Notes under the pieces: model-generated
What the model was told of the DNA's origin: nothing
Seen by the model: the letters and a program-made list of their open reading frames with translations, nothing else
Database searches by the model: none
Program-made: the position numbers and the translations under genes
NCBI RefSeq assembly: GCF_003610255.1
Contig: NZ_RAPS01000001.1
Span: 3,844,001-3,908,000 of the forward strand
Length of the DNA: 64,000 nt
Reading direction: 5' to 3'
Source: Streptomyces sp. TLI_171
Lineage (GTDB): Bacteria > Actinomycetota > Actinomycetes > Streptomycetales > Streptomycetaceae
Part shown: piece by piece, positions 26,501-35,785 of the stretch
Layout: every line of letters begins with the position of its first letter
How positions within the stretch are numbered: position 1 is the first letter of the stretch

Positions 26501-27453
26501 GCGACACCGTCAAGCACGACTACGACGCCGCCGAGAACCTGTCCCGCCAGTTCGACGCGCACTTCGCCACCATGAAGGACCACCACGCCCGGACGACCCG
26601 GACCAGGACCAGGGCGGTCAGCGGGCGCGGTGGCGACAAGCTGGGCCAGATCGTCTCCGACATGGCGGACCGGGCCCTCGGCGCGATCGAGACCGCGCTC
26701 GACAGCCTCGCGGACCACGCGAAGGACGTCTCCAAGGGCCTCAAGAAGATGAACGAGAACCACCAGGCCCTGGAGAAGAAGCTCGCCGACGACTACAAGC
26801 GGATCCTCAGCGGCCACGACACCACCCCGGTGTACCTGCTGGACCACAAGGGCGACCTGCACCGCCTGCACGCCGACGGCTCCAAGACCAAGGTGGACAA
26901 GGACACTCACGACGACAGCGGGATCAAGGACTTCATCCCGAACGGCAACCACCCGCGCTTCAGGCCCGACCAGACGAAGATTCCACCGGTGGGCTCGCCG
27001 GCCGTGCACTCCCGCAAGGTCCGTAGTGGCGGCTCCGAGCTGGCCCGGGCCACCGAGCGGGCGAGGCACGCACAGCGCGACTACGGAACCCCGGTCTCCA
27101 AGAGCACACCCGCGTCCAGGGCCCGGAGCAACTACGCGGCACTCCACTACCAGGACGGCGAGCGGAACTTCATCCTGGTCTCACGCAGCGACTTCCTCAT
27201 GGGGGCGCACTCCGAGCAACGGATCGCCGCTCCCATCCTGGAGCACATGCAAGGTCCCAACATCCGCGCCCTGTATACCGAGAGAGCCCCGTGCGATGCG
27301 CCGAGGTCCAACTGTGGCGCCTGGCTCCACAAGACGTTTCCGCATCTCACGGACGTGAGCCACAGTTTCGACTACAGCGACGACCATACGGACCACACGA
27401 ACTACCTGGGACGCCTCAAGCAGCGCCGGGCGCAGCTCTTCGGCAGCCCGTGA
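26497..27453 (+). CDS. polymorphic toxin with C-terminal nucleic-acid deaminase domain
   Basis: A 318-residue protein. Residues 1-105 are a coiled-coil WXG/LXG-like helical domain (LSRQFDAHFATMKDHH; QALEKKLADDYKRIL). A linker (~105-205) follows, then a deaminase domain. Zinc and catalytic residues are visible: HSE at 238-240 and PC...C at C266 and C273 (TERAPCDAPRSNC), ending with SHSFDYSDD. The pattern fits the XOO_2897-like deaminase group of bacterial toxins, which act on nucleic acids or nucleotides; the exact family is from memory. G+C falls in the deaminase part (34 of 60 bases in 27361-27420). Cognate SUKH-4 immunity genes follow. Confidence 0.8.
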   Translation: MSDTVKHDYDAAENLSRQFDAHFATMKDHHARTTRTRTRAVSGRGGDKLGQIVSDMADRALGAIETALDSLADHAKDVSKGLKKMNENHQALEKKLADDYKRILSGHDTTPVYLLDHKGDLHRLHADGSKTKVDKDTHDDSGIKDFIPNGNHPRFRPDQTKIPPVGSPAVHSRKVRSGGSELARATERARHAQRDYGTPVSKSTPASRARSNYAALHYQDGERNFILVSRSDFLMGAHSEQRIAAPILEHMQGPNIRALYTERAPCDAPRSNCGAWLHKTFPHLTDVSHSFDYSDDHTDHTNYLGRLKQRRAQLFGSP

Positions 27454-27477
27454 GGCCCGGCCCCGATCCCGCCCGGT

Positions 27478-27483
27478 TAGGCT
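27478..27483 (+). promoter_or_regulatory. -10 box TAGGCT of first SUKH-4 gene
   Basis: The box ends 6 nt before ATG 27490, giving a leaderless transcript independent of the toxin. Confidence 0.5.
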
Positions 27484-27489
27484 GACGGC

Positions 27490-28185
27490 ATGACGTCCGA
27501 CGCACCCTTGCCTCCGGTTCGCCCCGTCAGCCGCGCCGAGTTGGAACAGGTCTACGGCGTCGACGGACTCCGCCGCGTCCCCGCGGCGGAGCTGCCCGCC
27601 GTCATCACCAACCCCGCCGCGCGCGACTTCCTCTGCGAGATCGGCCTCATCGACGCTCCGGGCACCATGGTCCAACTCCACGGAACGCTGCTCCGCAGCC
27701 TGTCCGAGGACTGCACGCCGGAAGGCCCCGCCCACTACTGGCCCGGCCTGCCCGACGACGGCACCGCCATGGTGGTCGTCGGCCACTACGGCTCGGGCAC
27801 CTTCGCGCTCGACGGCACCACCGGAGAGGTGTACGCCCTCGGCGTCCACCGACCGCCGACCGTCGACGGCCGCCCCGCCCACCGCAGTCTGCACTCCCTG
27901 GCCCGCTGCCAACTCGCCTTCGGCGGACGGGAACTGGCGATCATGGCCGACCAGATGGACCCCGACACCATCGACTGGTGCCGCGCCCACCTGCCGGAGT
28001 TCGCCGAACTGCACCCCCCGTTCTTCGACACGGGCGAGGACGTGGACCCTGAATTCCTGGACCAGCTGCCCGCGCTGGAGGATGTCCTCGCCGACCTGAC
28101 CGCCAAACTGCGCGCGGTCGAACCCGGCTTGCTCGACCAGCCGGTCTGGCAGGACATCATGCACGACTTCCAGCACGGCTACTGA
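27490..28185 (+). CDS. SUKH-4 family immunity protein, copy 1
   Basis: A 231-residue cytosolic protein of the SUKH (SMI1/KNR4) superfamily, whose members bind and neutralise polymorphic toxins. Conserved segments are SRAELEQVYGVDGLRRVPAA, NPAARDFLCEIGLID, YGSGTFALDGTTGEVYAL and a C-terminal DQPVWQDIMHDFQHGY. It is 36 nt downstream of the deaminase toxin and the nearest immunity candidate. A TAGGCT box directly upstream gives it its own leaderless promoter, allowing immunity to be made without toxin. Confidence 0.85.
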   Translation: MTSDAPLPPVRPVSRAELEQVYGVDGLRRVPAAELPAVITNPAARDFLCEIGLIDAPGTMVQLHGTLLRSLSEDCTPEGPAHYWPGLPDDGTAMVVVGHYGSGTFALDGTTGEVYALGVHRPPTVDGRPAHRSLHSLARCQLAFGGRELAIMADQMDPDTIDWCRAHLPEFAELHPPFFDTGEDVDPEFLDQLPALEDVLADLTAKLRAVEPGLLDQPVWQDIMHDFQHGY

Positions 28186-28254
28186 CCCAAGCAGCCCACC
28201 CTCGAACGGCGAGACCTCGTAACCGCCTCTCCCGGGCCCGGTTGGGCTGTCGGC

Positions 28255-28947
28255 ATGCAACCCGTAGAGTCCCTGCGACCCATCCGGCCGGTCACCCGCG
28301 CCGAGTTGGAACAGGTCTACGGCGTCGACGGACTCCGCCGCGTCCCCGCGACCGAGCTGCCCGCCGTCATCACCGACCCCGCCGCGCGCGACTTCCTCTG
28401 CGAGATCGGCCTGCCGGACGCGCCCAGCGCGATCGTCTGCCAGGTGGAGCCGTTGCTCGTCGGTCTGCCCGAAGCGTGCGCGCCGGAAAGCCCTGCCGGC
28501 CACTGGCCCGGATTGCCGGACGGCGGCGCCGCCATGGTGGTGGTCGGCTCCTCCGTCGCAGGCACCTTCGCGCTCGACGGAGCCACCGGAGAGGTGTACG
28601 CCCTGGGCGCGCACCAGCCGCCGACTGTCGGCGGCCGCCCCGCCCACCACAGCCTGCACTCCCTGGCCTGCTGCCAACTCGCTTTCGGCGGACGGGAGAT
28701 GTGGACCGCGGTCGCCCGGCTGGACCAGGCGGACATCGACTGGTGCCGGGCCCACCTGACGGAGTTCGCCGAGCTGTACCCCGCCTCCCTCGACGAGGAC
28801 GGGTACGAGGAGGACCCCGAGACCGAGCTGCCGAGCGACGACGAGATCTTCGCCGACCTGACCGCCAAACTGCGCGCGATCGAACCCGGACTGCTCGACC
28901 AGCCGGTCTGGCAGACCATCGTGCACGAATTCCGCCACGGCTACTGA
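28255..28947 (+). CDS. SUKH-4 family immunity protein, copy 2
   Basis: A 230-residue close paralogue of the preceding gene, identical over long segments (TRAELEQVYGVDGLRRVPAT; SLHSLA.CQLAFGGRE) but different in the central acidic region near 175-200 (EDGYEEDPETELPS). The upstream sequence matches that of copy 1, but the -10 is weakened to TGGGCT. It may neutralise a different toxin variant. Both copies end with the same FxHGY tail. Confidence 0.85.
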   Translation: MQPVESLRPIRPVTRAELEQVYGVDGLRRVPATELPAVITDPAARDFLCEIGLPDAPSAIVCQVEPLLVGLPEACAPESPAGHWPGLPDGGAAMVVVGSSVAGTFALDGATGEVYALGAHQPPTVGGRPAHHSLHSLACCQLAFGGREMWTAVARLDQADIDWCRAHLTEFAELYPASLDEDGYEEDPETELPSDDEIFADLTAKLRAIEPGLLDQPVWQTIVHEFRHGY

Positions 28948-29003
28948 CCGCACGCTCCCCGCGTTCGCGTGGTGACCCTGTGACCGTCGCGCCCGGGCGT
29001 GGA

Positions 29004-29009
29004 TAGGGT
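29004..29009 (+). promoter_or_regulatory. -10 box TAGGGT of third SUKH-4 gene
   Basis: The box ends 6 nt before ATG 29016, again a leaderless arrangement. Confidence 0.45.
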
Positions 29010-29015
29010 GTCGAC

Positions 29016-29573
29016 ATGGTGCCTGTCGACTCCCCGCTACCCGTCATCCAGCCGGTCACCCGCGCCGAGCTGGAGGTCGCCTACGGCGTGGACGGCCTGT
29101 TCCGGGTTTCCGAGTCGCAACTGCCCGCCGTGGTCACCGACCCTGGCACGCGCGCCTTCCTCAGCGAGATCGGCCTGCCCCACGCCCCCGGCGCGTTCAT
29201 CAGGCCCGAGCGGCCGCCGCTTCCCCCTCTGTCCGAGCGTTCCGCCGATCCCGCCGGCTGCTGGCCGGAGCTGCCGAACAACGGCAGCACCATGGTCGTC
29301 CTCGGCTCGTGGGGGACGGTGTTCGCCCTGGACGGCGCCACTGGCGAGGTATACGCCCTGCTCCCGCACCAGGAAGCGACCGTCGACGGCCGCCCCACCC
29401 ACCGCAGCCAGCACTCGCTGCTCCGCTGCCAACTCGCCTTCGGCGCCCAGGAGCTGAACCTCCTCGGCGACCTGATGGAGTATGGGCTCCCGATCGATGA
29501 CGGAATCGAACCCGACCTGACGCGCCACCCCGGATGGGACTCGATCCTCCGGCACTTCCGCTACGGCTACTGA
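29016..29573 (+). CDS. SUKH-4 family immunity protein, copy 3 (shorter)
   Basis: A 185-residue paralogue. It keeps TRAELEVAYGVDGLFRV, DPGTRAFLSEIGLPHAPG and GTVFALDGATGEVYAL, and ends ILRHFRYGY, but lacks about 40 residues present before the C-terminus of copies 1 and 2. It is the most diverged of the three. Its own leaderless promoter precedes it, and the next gene starts 17 nt after its stop, so the last two genes are probably co-transcribed. Confidence 0.83.
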   Translation: MVPVDSPLPVIQPVTRAELEVAYGVDGLFRVSESQLPAVVTDPGTRAFLSEIGLPHAPGAFIRPERPPLPPLSERSADPAGCWPELPNNGSTMVVLGSWGTVFALDGATGEVYALLPHQEATVDGRPTHRSQHSLLRCQLAFGAQELNLLGDLMEYGLPIDDGIEPDLTRHPGWDSILRHFRYGY

Positions 29574-29590
29574 CCCGAAACGACGGAGCC

Positions 29591-30457
29591 ATGACCACCA
29601 ACCTCACCCAGCGCCTGCTCGACCGCTTCGGCCCGTCCGGCCTGCGCCGCCCCACCCCCGCCGAGCTCGCCGCCACCGTCGCCCCGGCCGACGCGGCCGC
29701 GCTGCTGACCTCCGCCGGGCTGCCGCTCCAGGTCGGGCCGTACTTCAGCGCCGCTCGCGAGGACGAGCCGCTGCGGCTCGCCGACTGGGCCCGCAGCATC
29801 GGCCTGGCGGCCGACGAGCGGCCGGAGGCGGGCTGGGCGCGGCTCGGCAACGACCGGGGCGCGGAGCTGTGCCTGGACGGGCAGGGCCGGGTCTGGGCGG
29901 TGTACGTCGCCTTCCAGGGCCCGTCCGTGCCGGTGAACGCCGGCCTGGCGGCGTTCCTCGACAACCTGTGCGAACTGGACGACAACCTGCGGGCATTGGG
30001 CTCGACCGGGAACCCGGACGAGGTCTTCCGGCTGTTCTCGACGGCGGAGAGCAGGATGCGCGGCACCGACCTGCGGGCGTTCGAGAGCGACGAGCAGTGG
30101 TGGCCGCGGGTCCTGGAGGACATCCGGCACACCCGGGGCGTGCCCGGGTACGCGGCGTTCAAGGTGCTCGGCAAGGACGGCGAGCCGCAGATCATCACCG
30201 CGGACGGCTCGCTCGCCCTGCACGCCGAGGAGGCACTGTGGCACCGCCTGTCGGCGGGCGGCCTCGCCCCGGAGGACGTCCTAGAGGTCTACACCGAACT
30301 GCAGGCCTGCTTCATGCCGGGCCACTACTGCAGCGTGTGGATGGCGCAGACCTTCCCGGACGCCGAGTTCAGCCACAGCTACGACTACGGCGACACGGCG
30401 GCCGAACGCGAGGCGGGAATCCGCGAGTTGGCCGCCGCCCTGACCGAGGGCCAGTGA
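29591..30457 (+). CDS. SUKH-4 domain fused to a C-terminal deaminase-like domain
   Basis: A 288-residue protein. Residues 1-135 look like a SUKH-4 domain (RLLDRFGPSGLRRPTPAEL; LLTSAGLPLQVGPYF; LGNDRGAELCLDGQGRVWAV). Residues ~150-288 resemble the deaminase of the toxin gene: HAE at 211-213, then TELQAC with C240 and C247 (the same C-X6-C spacing as C266/C273 in the toxin), W250, QTFP and SHSYDYGD. Zinc ligands and the catalytic glutamate are retained, so it may be active; the P of the PC motif is A here. It has no trafficking domain. It ends 3 nt from the convergent gene. Confidence 0.75.
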   Translation: MTTNLTQRLLDRFGPSGLRRPTPAELAATVAPADAAALLTSAGLPLQVGPYFSAAREDEPLRLADWARSIGLAADERPEAGWARLGNDRGAELCLDGQGRVWAVYVAFQGPSVPVNAGLAAFLDNLCELDDNLRALGSTGNPDEVFRLFSTAESRMRGTDLRAFESDEQWWPRVLEDIRHTRGVPGYAAFKVLGKDGEPQIITADGSLALHAEEALWHRLSAGGLAPEDVLEVYTELQACFMPGHYCSVWMAQTFPDAEFSHSYDYGDTAAEREAGIRELAAALTEGQ

Positions 30458-30460
30458 GCC

Positions 30461-31273
30461 TCAGCCCAGCACCGGCAGGTACCCGCTGAGGTCGCTGCGC
30501 TCACCGCTGGCGGTGAGCGCGACGTCCAGCGCGTCGGCCCAGGCCAGCCGGCCGGTGGCCAGTCGGATCCAGGTCAACGGGTCGGTCTCCACCACGTTCG
30601 GCGGGGTGCCGCGGGTGTGCCGGGGGCCCTCGACGGCCTGCACCACCGCGTACGGCGGCACCCGCAACTCGACCGCACCGCCCGGGACCTGGGCGGCGAA
30701 CGCGTCGGCGAGCAGCCGGGCGGCGGAGGCCAGCGCGAAGCGGTCGTGCGGGAACTCGGCGAGGCCCAGCGCGTCGGCCAGGTCGTCGGCGTGCACCACG
30801 GTCTCCACCAGCCGGGTGACCAGGAAGTCGGCCAGCAGCATCGGCCCGAACCGCATCGGGATCACCCGGCCGGGCTCCGAGCCCTCCGGGCCGTCCAGCG
30901 CCTTCCACAACTCGCCGAACTGCCGGTCGAGTTCGCCGGACACCTGGTCGGCGTCGCCGGCGAACTGCTCGGCCACCAGCTCGACCGCGGTGGAGTTGAT
31001 CGCGGCCGCCGCGGTCCGGGTCCGCGAGGCCCAGTACAGCGGGGTGATCGGGGCCTGCGGCGGCAGCGGGTCGTGCAGGTGCAGCGGTACCCAGCTGGCC
31101 ACCATGCCGAGGTGGGCGACGAGTTCGCGCACCCGCCACTCCCCCAGCCGGGTGGGCAGGGCCAGCTGGTCGTCGTCCAGCGCGCGCACGGCGGCGGAGA
31201 TCGCGTCGAGTTGCCCGGTGAGCGCGGTACGCACCTTCACCGGGTCGTAGGTTCGGGTCTTGGCGGTCGACAT
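30461..31273 (-). CDS. MDMPI/sterol-carrier-like mycothiol-dependent family protein
   Basis: A 270-residue protein with the N-terminal DinB/MDMPI four-helix domain (ALPTRLGEWRVRELVAHLGM) and LVTRLVETVVHADDLADAL, followed by a C-terminal SCP2-like part (PPYAVVQAV; DPLTWIRLATGRLAW). It is often annotated as a sterol carrier family protein. Its position beside purL is, from memory, conserved in Streptomyces. It is a paralogue of the gene at 23103-23807, so two related genes bracket the toxin island. Reaction unknown. Confidence 0.83.
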   Translation of the reverse strand: MSTAKTRTYDPVKVRTALTGQLDAISAAVRALDDDQLALPTRLGEWRVRELVAHLGMVASWVPLHLHDPLPPQAPITPLYWASRTRTAAAAINSTAVELVAEQFAGDADQVSGELDRQFGELWKALDGPEGSEPGRVIPMRFGPMLLADFLVTRLVETVVHADDLADALGLAEFPHDRFALASAARLLADAFAAQVPGGAVELRVPPYAVVQAVEGPRHTRGTPPNVVETDPLTWIRLATGRLAWADALDVALTASGERSDLSGYLPVLG

Positions 31274-31295
31274 GCCCGCAGCGTACAAAACGCCG

Positions 31296-31333
31296 ACGGG
31301 CGGCCGGTCCGGATTTCCGGATCGACCGCCCGT
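31296..31333 (-). terminator. terminator after purL
   Basis: ACGGGCGGCCGGTCCGG pairs with CCGGATCGACCGCCCGT (15 of 17 positions, 4-nt loop), 14 nt beyond the purL stop on the minus strand. Confidence 0.7.
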
Positions 31334-31346
31334 CGTTGACGAACCG

Positions 31347-33601
<2,255 letters not shown>

Positions 33602-33602
<1 letters not shown>

Positions 33603-34279
33603 CAGGCGTTCACCAGCTGCTTCAGGACGGAAGTGAAGAAGCCCAGGCCCTCGGTGGTCGGACCGGTGAGCGGCTCCACGGCGTGCTCCGGGTGCGGCAT
33701 CAGGCCGACGACATTGCCCGCCGCGTTGGTGATGCCGGCGATGTCGCGGTACGAACCGTTCGGGTTCACATCGAGGTAGCGGGCCACGATGCGGCCCTCC
33801 GCCTCGAGTTCGTCGAGGACGCGCTCGTCGGCGACGAACCGGCCCTCGCCGTTCTTCAGCGGAACGACGATTTCCTGGCCGGCCGAGTAATCCCGGGTCC
33901 AGGCGGTGTCGGCGTTCTCGATGCGCAGCTTCTGGTCGCGGCAGATGAAGTGCAGCGAGTCGTTCCGGGTGAGCGCGCCGGGCAGCAGGTGCGATTCGCA
34001 CAGCACCTGGAACCCGTTGCAGATACCGAGGACGGGCATTCCCAGCTTGGCCTGCTCGATGATGGTGTCCATCACCGGGGAGAAGCGGGAGATGGCACCG
34101 CAGCGCAGATAGTCGCCGTAAGAGAATCCGCCGGGCAGGACGACGGCGTCGACCTGGTGGAGATCCTTGTCACGGTGCCAGAGGGCGACCGGCTCGGCGC
34201 CGGCCAGGCGGACCGCGCGCTGGGCGTCGCGGTCGTCGAGGGAACCGGGGAAAGTGACGACGCCGACTCGGGTGGTCAC
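33602..34279 (-). CDS. purQ: phosphoribosylformylglycinamidine synthase glutaminase subunit PurQ
   Basis: A 225-residue class I glutamine amidotransferase that releases ammonia for PurL. The nucleophile is C87 in [11 protein letters not shown], the oxyanion region is [16 protein letters not shown], and the catalytic His/Glu are in MPHPEHAVE. The GTG start overlaps the purS stop by 4 nt (GTGA), so translation is coupled and stoichiometric with PurS and PurL. Confidence 0.96.
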
Positions 34280-34530
34280 TTCCCCTCCTCCTCGACGCGG
34301 ACGGTGAAGTCCTCGATCACGGTGTTGGCGAGGAAGGTCTCGGCGGCCTCGCGGATGCGGGCGAGCGCGGCGTCGTCGACCGGCCCTTCCAGCTCCAGTT
34401 CGAAACGCTTGCCCTGGCGGACGTCGGCGATCCCGGCGAATCCGAGGCGCGGCAGTGCACGCTGCACCGCCTGGCCCTGGGGGTCGAGGATCTCCGGCTT
34501 GAGCATGACGTCGACTACGACGCGTGCCAC
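34276..34530 (-). CDS. purS: phosphoribosylformylglycinamidine synthase subunit PurS
   Basis: An 84-residue small subunit that holds PurQ and PurL together and shapes the ammonia channel. The sequence [20 protein letters not shown] is diagnostic. GTG 34530 is preferred (GGGAG 5 nt upstream, usual family start); GTG 34536 would add two residues. It is the first gene of the purSQL operon. Confidence 0.93.
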   Translation of the reverse strand: MARVVVDVMLKPEILDPQGQAVQRALPRLGFAGIADVRQGKRFELELEGPVDDAALARIREAAETFLANTVIEDFTVRVEEEGK

Positions 34531-34571
34531 TGGCACTCCCGGTGGTGATTGCGTTCAGGCGGGGGACCTTC

Positions 34572-34577
34572 AGCCTA
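34572..34577 (-). promoter_or_regulatory. -10 box TAGGCT of purSQL operon
   Basis: On the minus strand TAGGCT lies 41 nt upstream of the purS GTG and fits the streptomycete housekeeping -10. A matching -35 is not obvious. Confidence 0.4.
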
Positions 34578-34952
34578 CCTGGGTGCGAAGGCCGTCTTGC
34601 GGTCCACTGGCGGCAACGCGCGTAGACCGACGCCCCTTACGCAGCAAGGGTTCCGGGCCCTCCGAACGCCTCTCCGGCCCCACCCGCCGCATCCGATTTC
34701 GTCGGTTTAATCCCGTCTGTAACGAGCAGGTATCGGCGTCGGAGGGAACCCCGTGAATATCCGGAAAAAAGGAATCCCCAACTCTTCGATTTCACCGCCC
34801 TCCGGGTGCAGAATAGGGCGACCGGCAGCCGAACGCGCCGCATCTCGGCGCGGGCTCCCCTGCCCGCCGGCGGATGCCGTGGTCCCGGCCCAACGGACCG
34901 GCGGGGCATCCGAGACCCCCGACGGCCGAATTGCCCGAGAGGATTGACACCC
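34578..34952. promoter_or_regulatory. intergenic region upstream of lsr2 with AT-rich patch
   Basis: This gap between divergent purS and the Lsr2-family gene contains an unusually A/T-rich stretch at about 34695-34815 (for example GGAAAAAAGGAATC and GTTTAATC). Lsr2 proteins bind such DNA, so autoregulation is plausible. No coding sequence was seen. Confidence 0.45.
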
Positions 34953-35270
34953 ATGGCTCAGCGTGTAGTCGTCACGCTCTCCGATGATCTGGACGGCGGC
35001 GCCGCCGCAGAAACCGTCCACTTCGGTGTGGACGGGAAGTCCTACGAGATCGACCTGTCCGCCGACAACGCGGAAAAGCTTCGGGAGGCCCTCGCCCCGT
35101 TCGTCGCCGCCGGCCGCCGGCAGAGCCGCAGCGGAAAGTCCTTCCGCCGCACCGCACTCACCCCGGACCCGGCCGCGGTGCGCGCCTGGGCCCAGTCGAA
35201 CGGCATGGAACTCCCGGCCCGCGGCCGCATCCCGAAGCACGTGTACGAGGCGTTCTCCGAGAACAACTGA
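34953..35270 (+). CDS. lsr2: Lsr2-family nucleoid-associated protein
   Basis: A 105-residue xenogeneic silencer that bridges AT-rich DNA. The N-terminal dimerisation part is AQRVVVTLSDDLDGG, and the C-terminal DNA-binding part has the AT-hook-like RGR at 90-92 in PARGRIPKHVYEAF. The length is normal. ATG 34953 has AGAGGA about 9 nt upstream. Streptomycetes carry two paralogues; the position beside purSQL matches, from memory, the second one (lsrL), so this may not be the main Lsr2. It is ended by a strong terminator. Confidence 0.9.
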   Translation: MAQRVVVTLSDDLDGGAAAETVHFGVDGKSYEIDLSADNAEKLREALAPFVAAGRRQSRSGKSFRRTALTPDPAAVRAWAQSNGMELPARGRIPKHVYEAFSENN

Positions 35271-35302
35271 CGCCCACCGCAGGGCCGTTGCGGCCCCACA
35301 GG

Positions 35303-35330
35303 CCTTCCCCGGCCACGCCGCCGGGGAAGG
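35303..35330 (+). terminator. terminator after lsr2
   Basis: CCTTCCCCGGC and GCCGGGGAAGG pair perfectly (11 bp, 6-nt loop), 33 nt beyond the stop. Confidence 0.75.
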
Positions 35331-35421
35331 GTGGGGCGAGCAGGCCGATTGATGTTGTAGAGTAATTCTCGTCGCCGCAACCGGGGAGACCCGAGCGGGG
35401 CGGCCGGTGCGCAAGCACCGT

Positions 35422-35494
35422 GCGGACGTGGCTCAGTTGGTAGAGCATCACCTTGCCAAGGTGAGGGTCGCGAGTTCGAATCTCGTCGTCCGCT
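35422..35494 (+). tRNA. tRNA-Gly (anticodon GCC), copy 1
   Basis: The 73-nt cloverleaf has acceptor GCGGACG/CGTCCGC, a D-arm GCTC/GAGC, anticodon stem TCACC/GGTGA with loop TTGCCAA (anticodon at 35455-35457), and T-arm GCGAG-TTCGAAT-CTCGT. CCA is not encoded. It is identical to the copy 113 nt downstream. Confidence 0.95.
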
Positions 35495-35534
35495 CGCAGC
35501 TAGCGTTAACAGCTGTACACAAGTGAATATCCCT

Positions 35535-35607
35535 GCGGACGTGGCTCAGTTGGTAGAGCATCACCTTGCCAAGGTGAGGGTCGCGAGTTCGAATCTCGTC
35601 GTCCGCT
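35535..35607 (+). tRNA. tRNA-Gly (anticodon GCC), copy 2
   Basis: Identical in all 73 positions to the first copy, with the anticodon at 35568-35570. The 40-nt spacer differs in composition from the flanks, and both copies are probably cut from one transcript ended by the following hairpin. Confidence 0.95.
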
Positions 35608-35613
35608 CCGGTT

Positions 35614-35645
35614 CCGAAGGCCCCCTCGACCGAGGGGGCCTTCGG
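35614..35645 (+). terminator. terminator after the tRNA-Gly pair
   Basis: CCGAAGGCCCCCTCG pairs perfectly with CGAGGGGGCCTTCGG (15 bp), 6 nt after the second tRNA. Confidence 0.85.
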
Positions 35646-35785
35646 CGTTCTCCGCCCCGGTTCCCCGGTCGGCCCCGCCGGTCGCACCACCGATGACATT
35701 TGTCATCGCCGACCCGTGGAACTCCACCGGCGCGCGGTGACGGCCCGCACTACTGGTGGGGCCGGACCGCCGGAAGGCTGGAGTC

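Noticed and set aside
34695..34815. AT-rich stretch as a possible replication origin
   Set aside because: No DnaA-box cluster and no dnaA or dnaN genes are present; an Lsr2-type binding patch is the simpler reading.
35422..35607. tRNA pair as an integration site for a mobile element
   Set aside because: Both copies are complete and identical, and neither an integrase nor a truncated 3'-end repeat was seen nearby.
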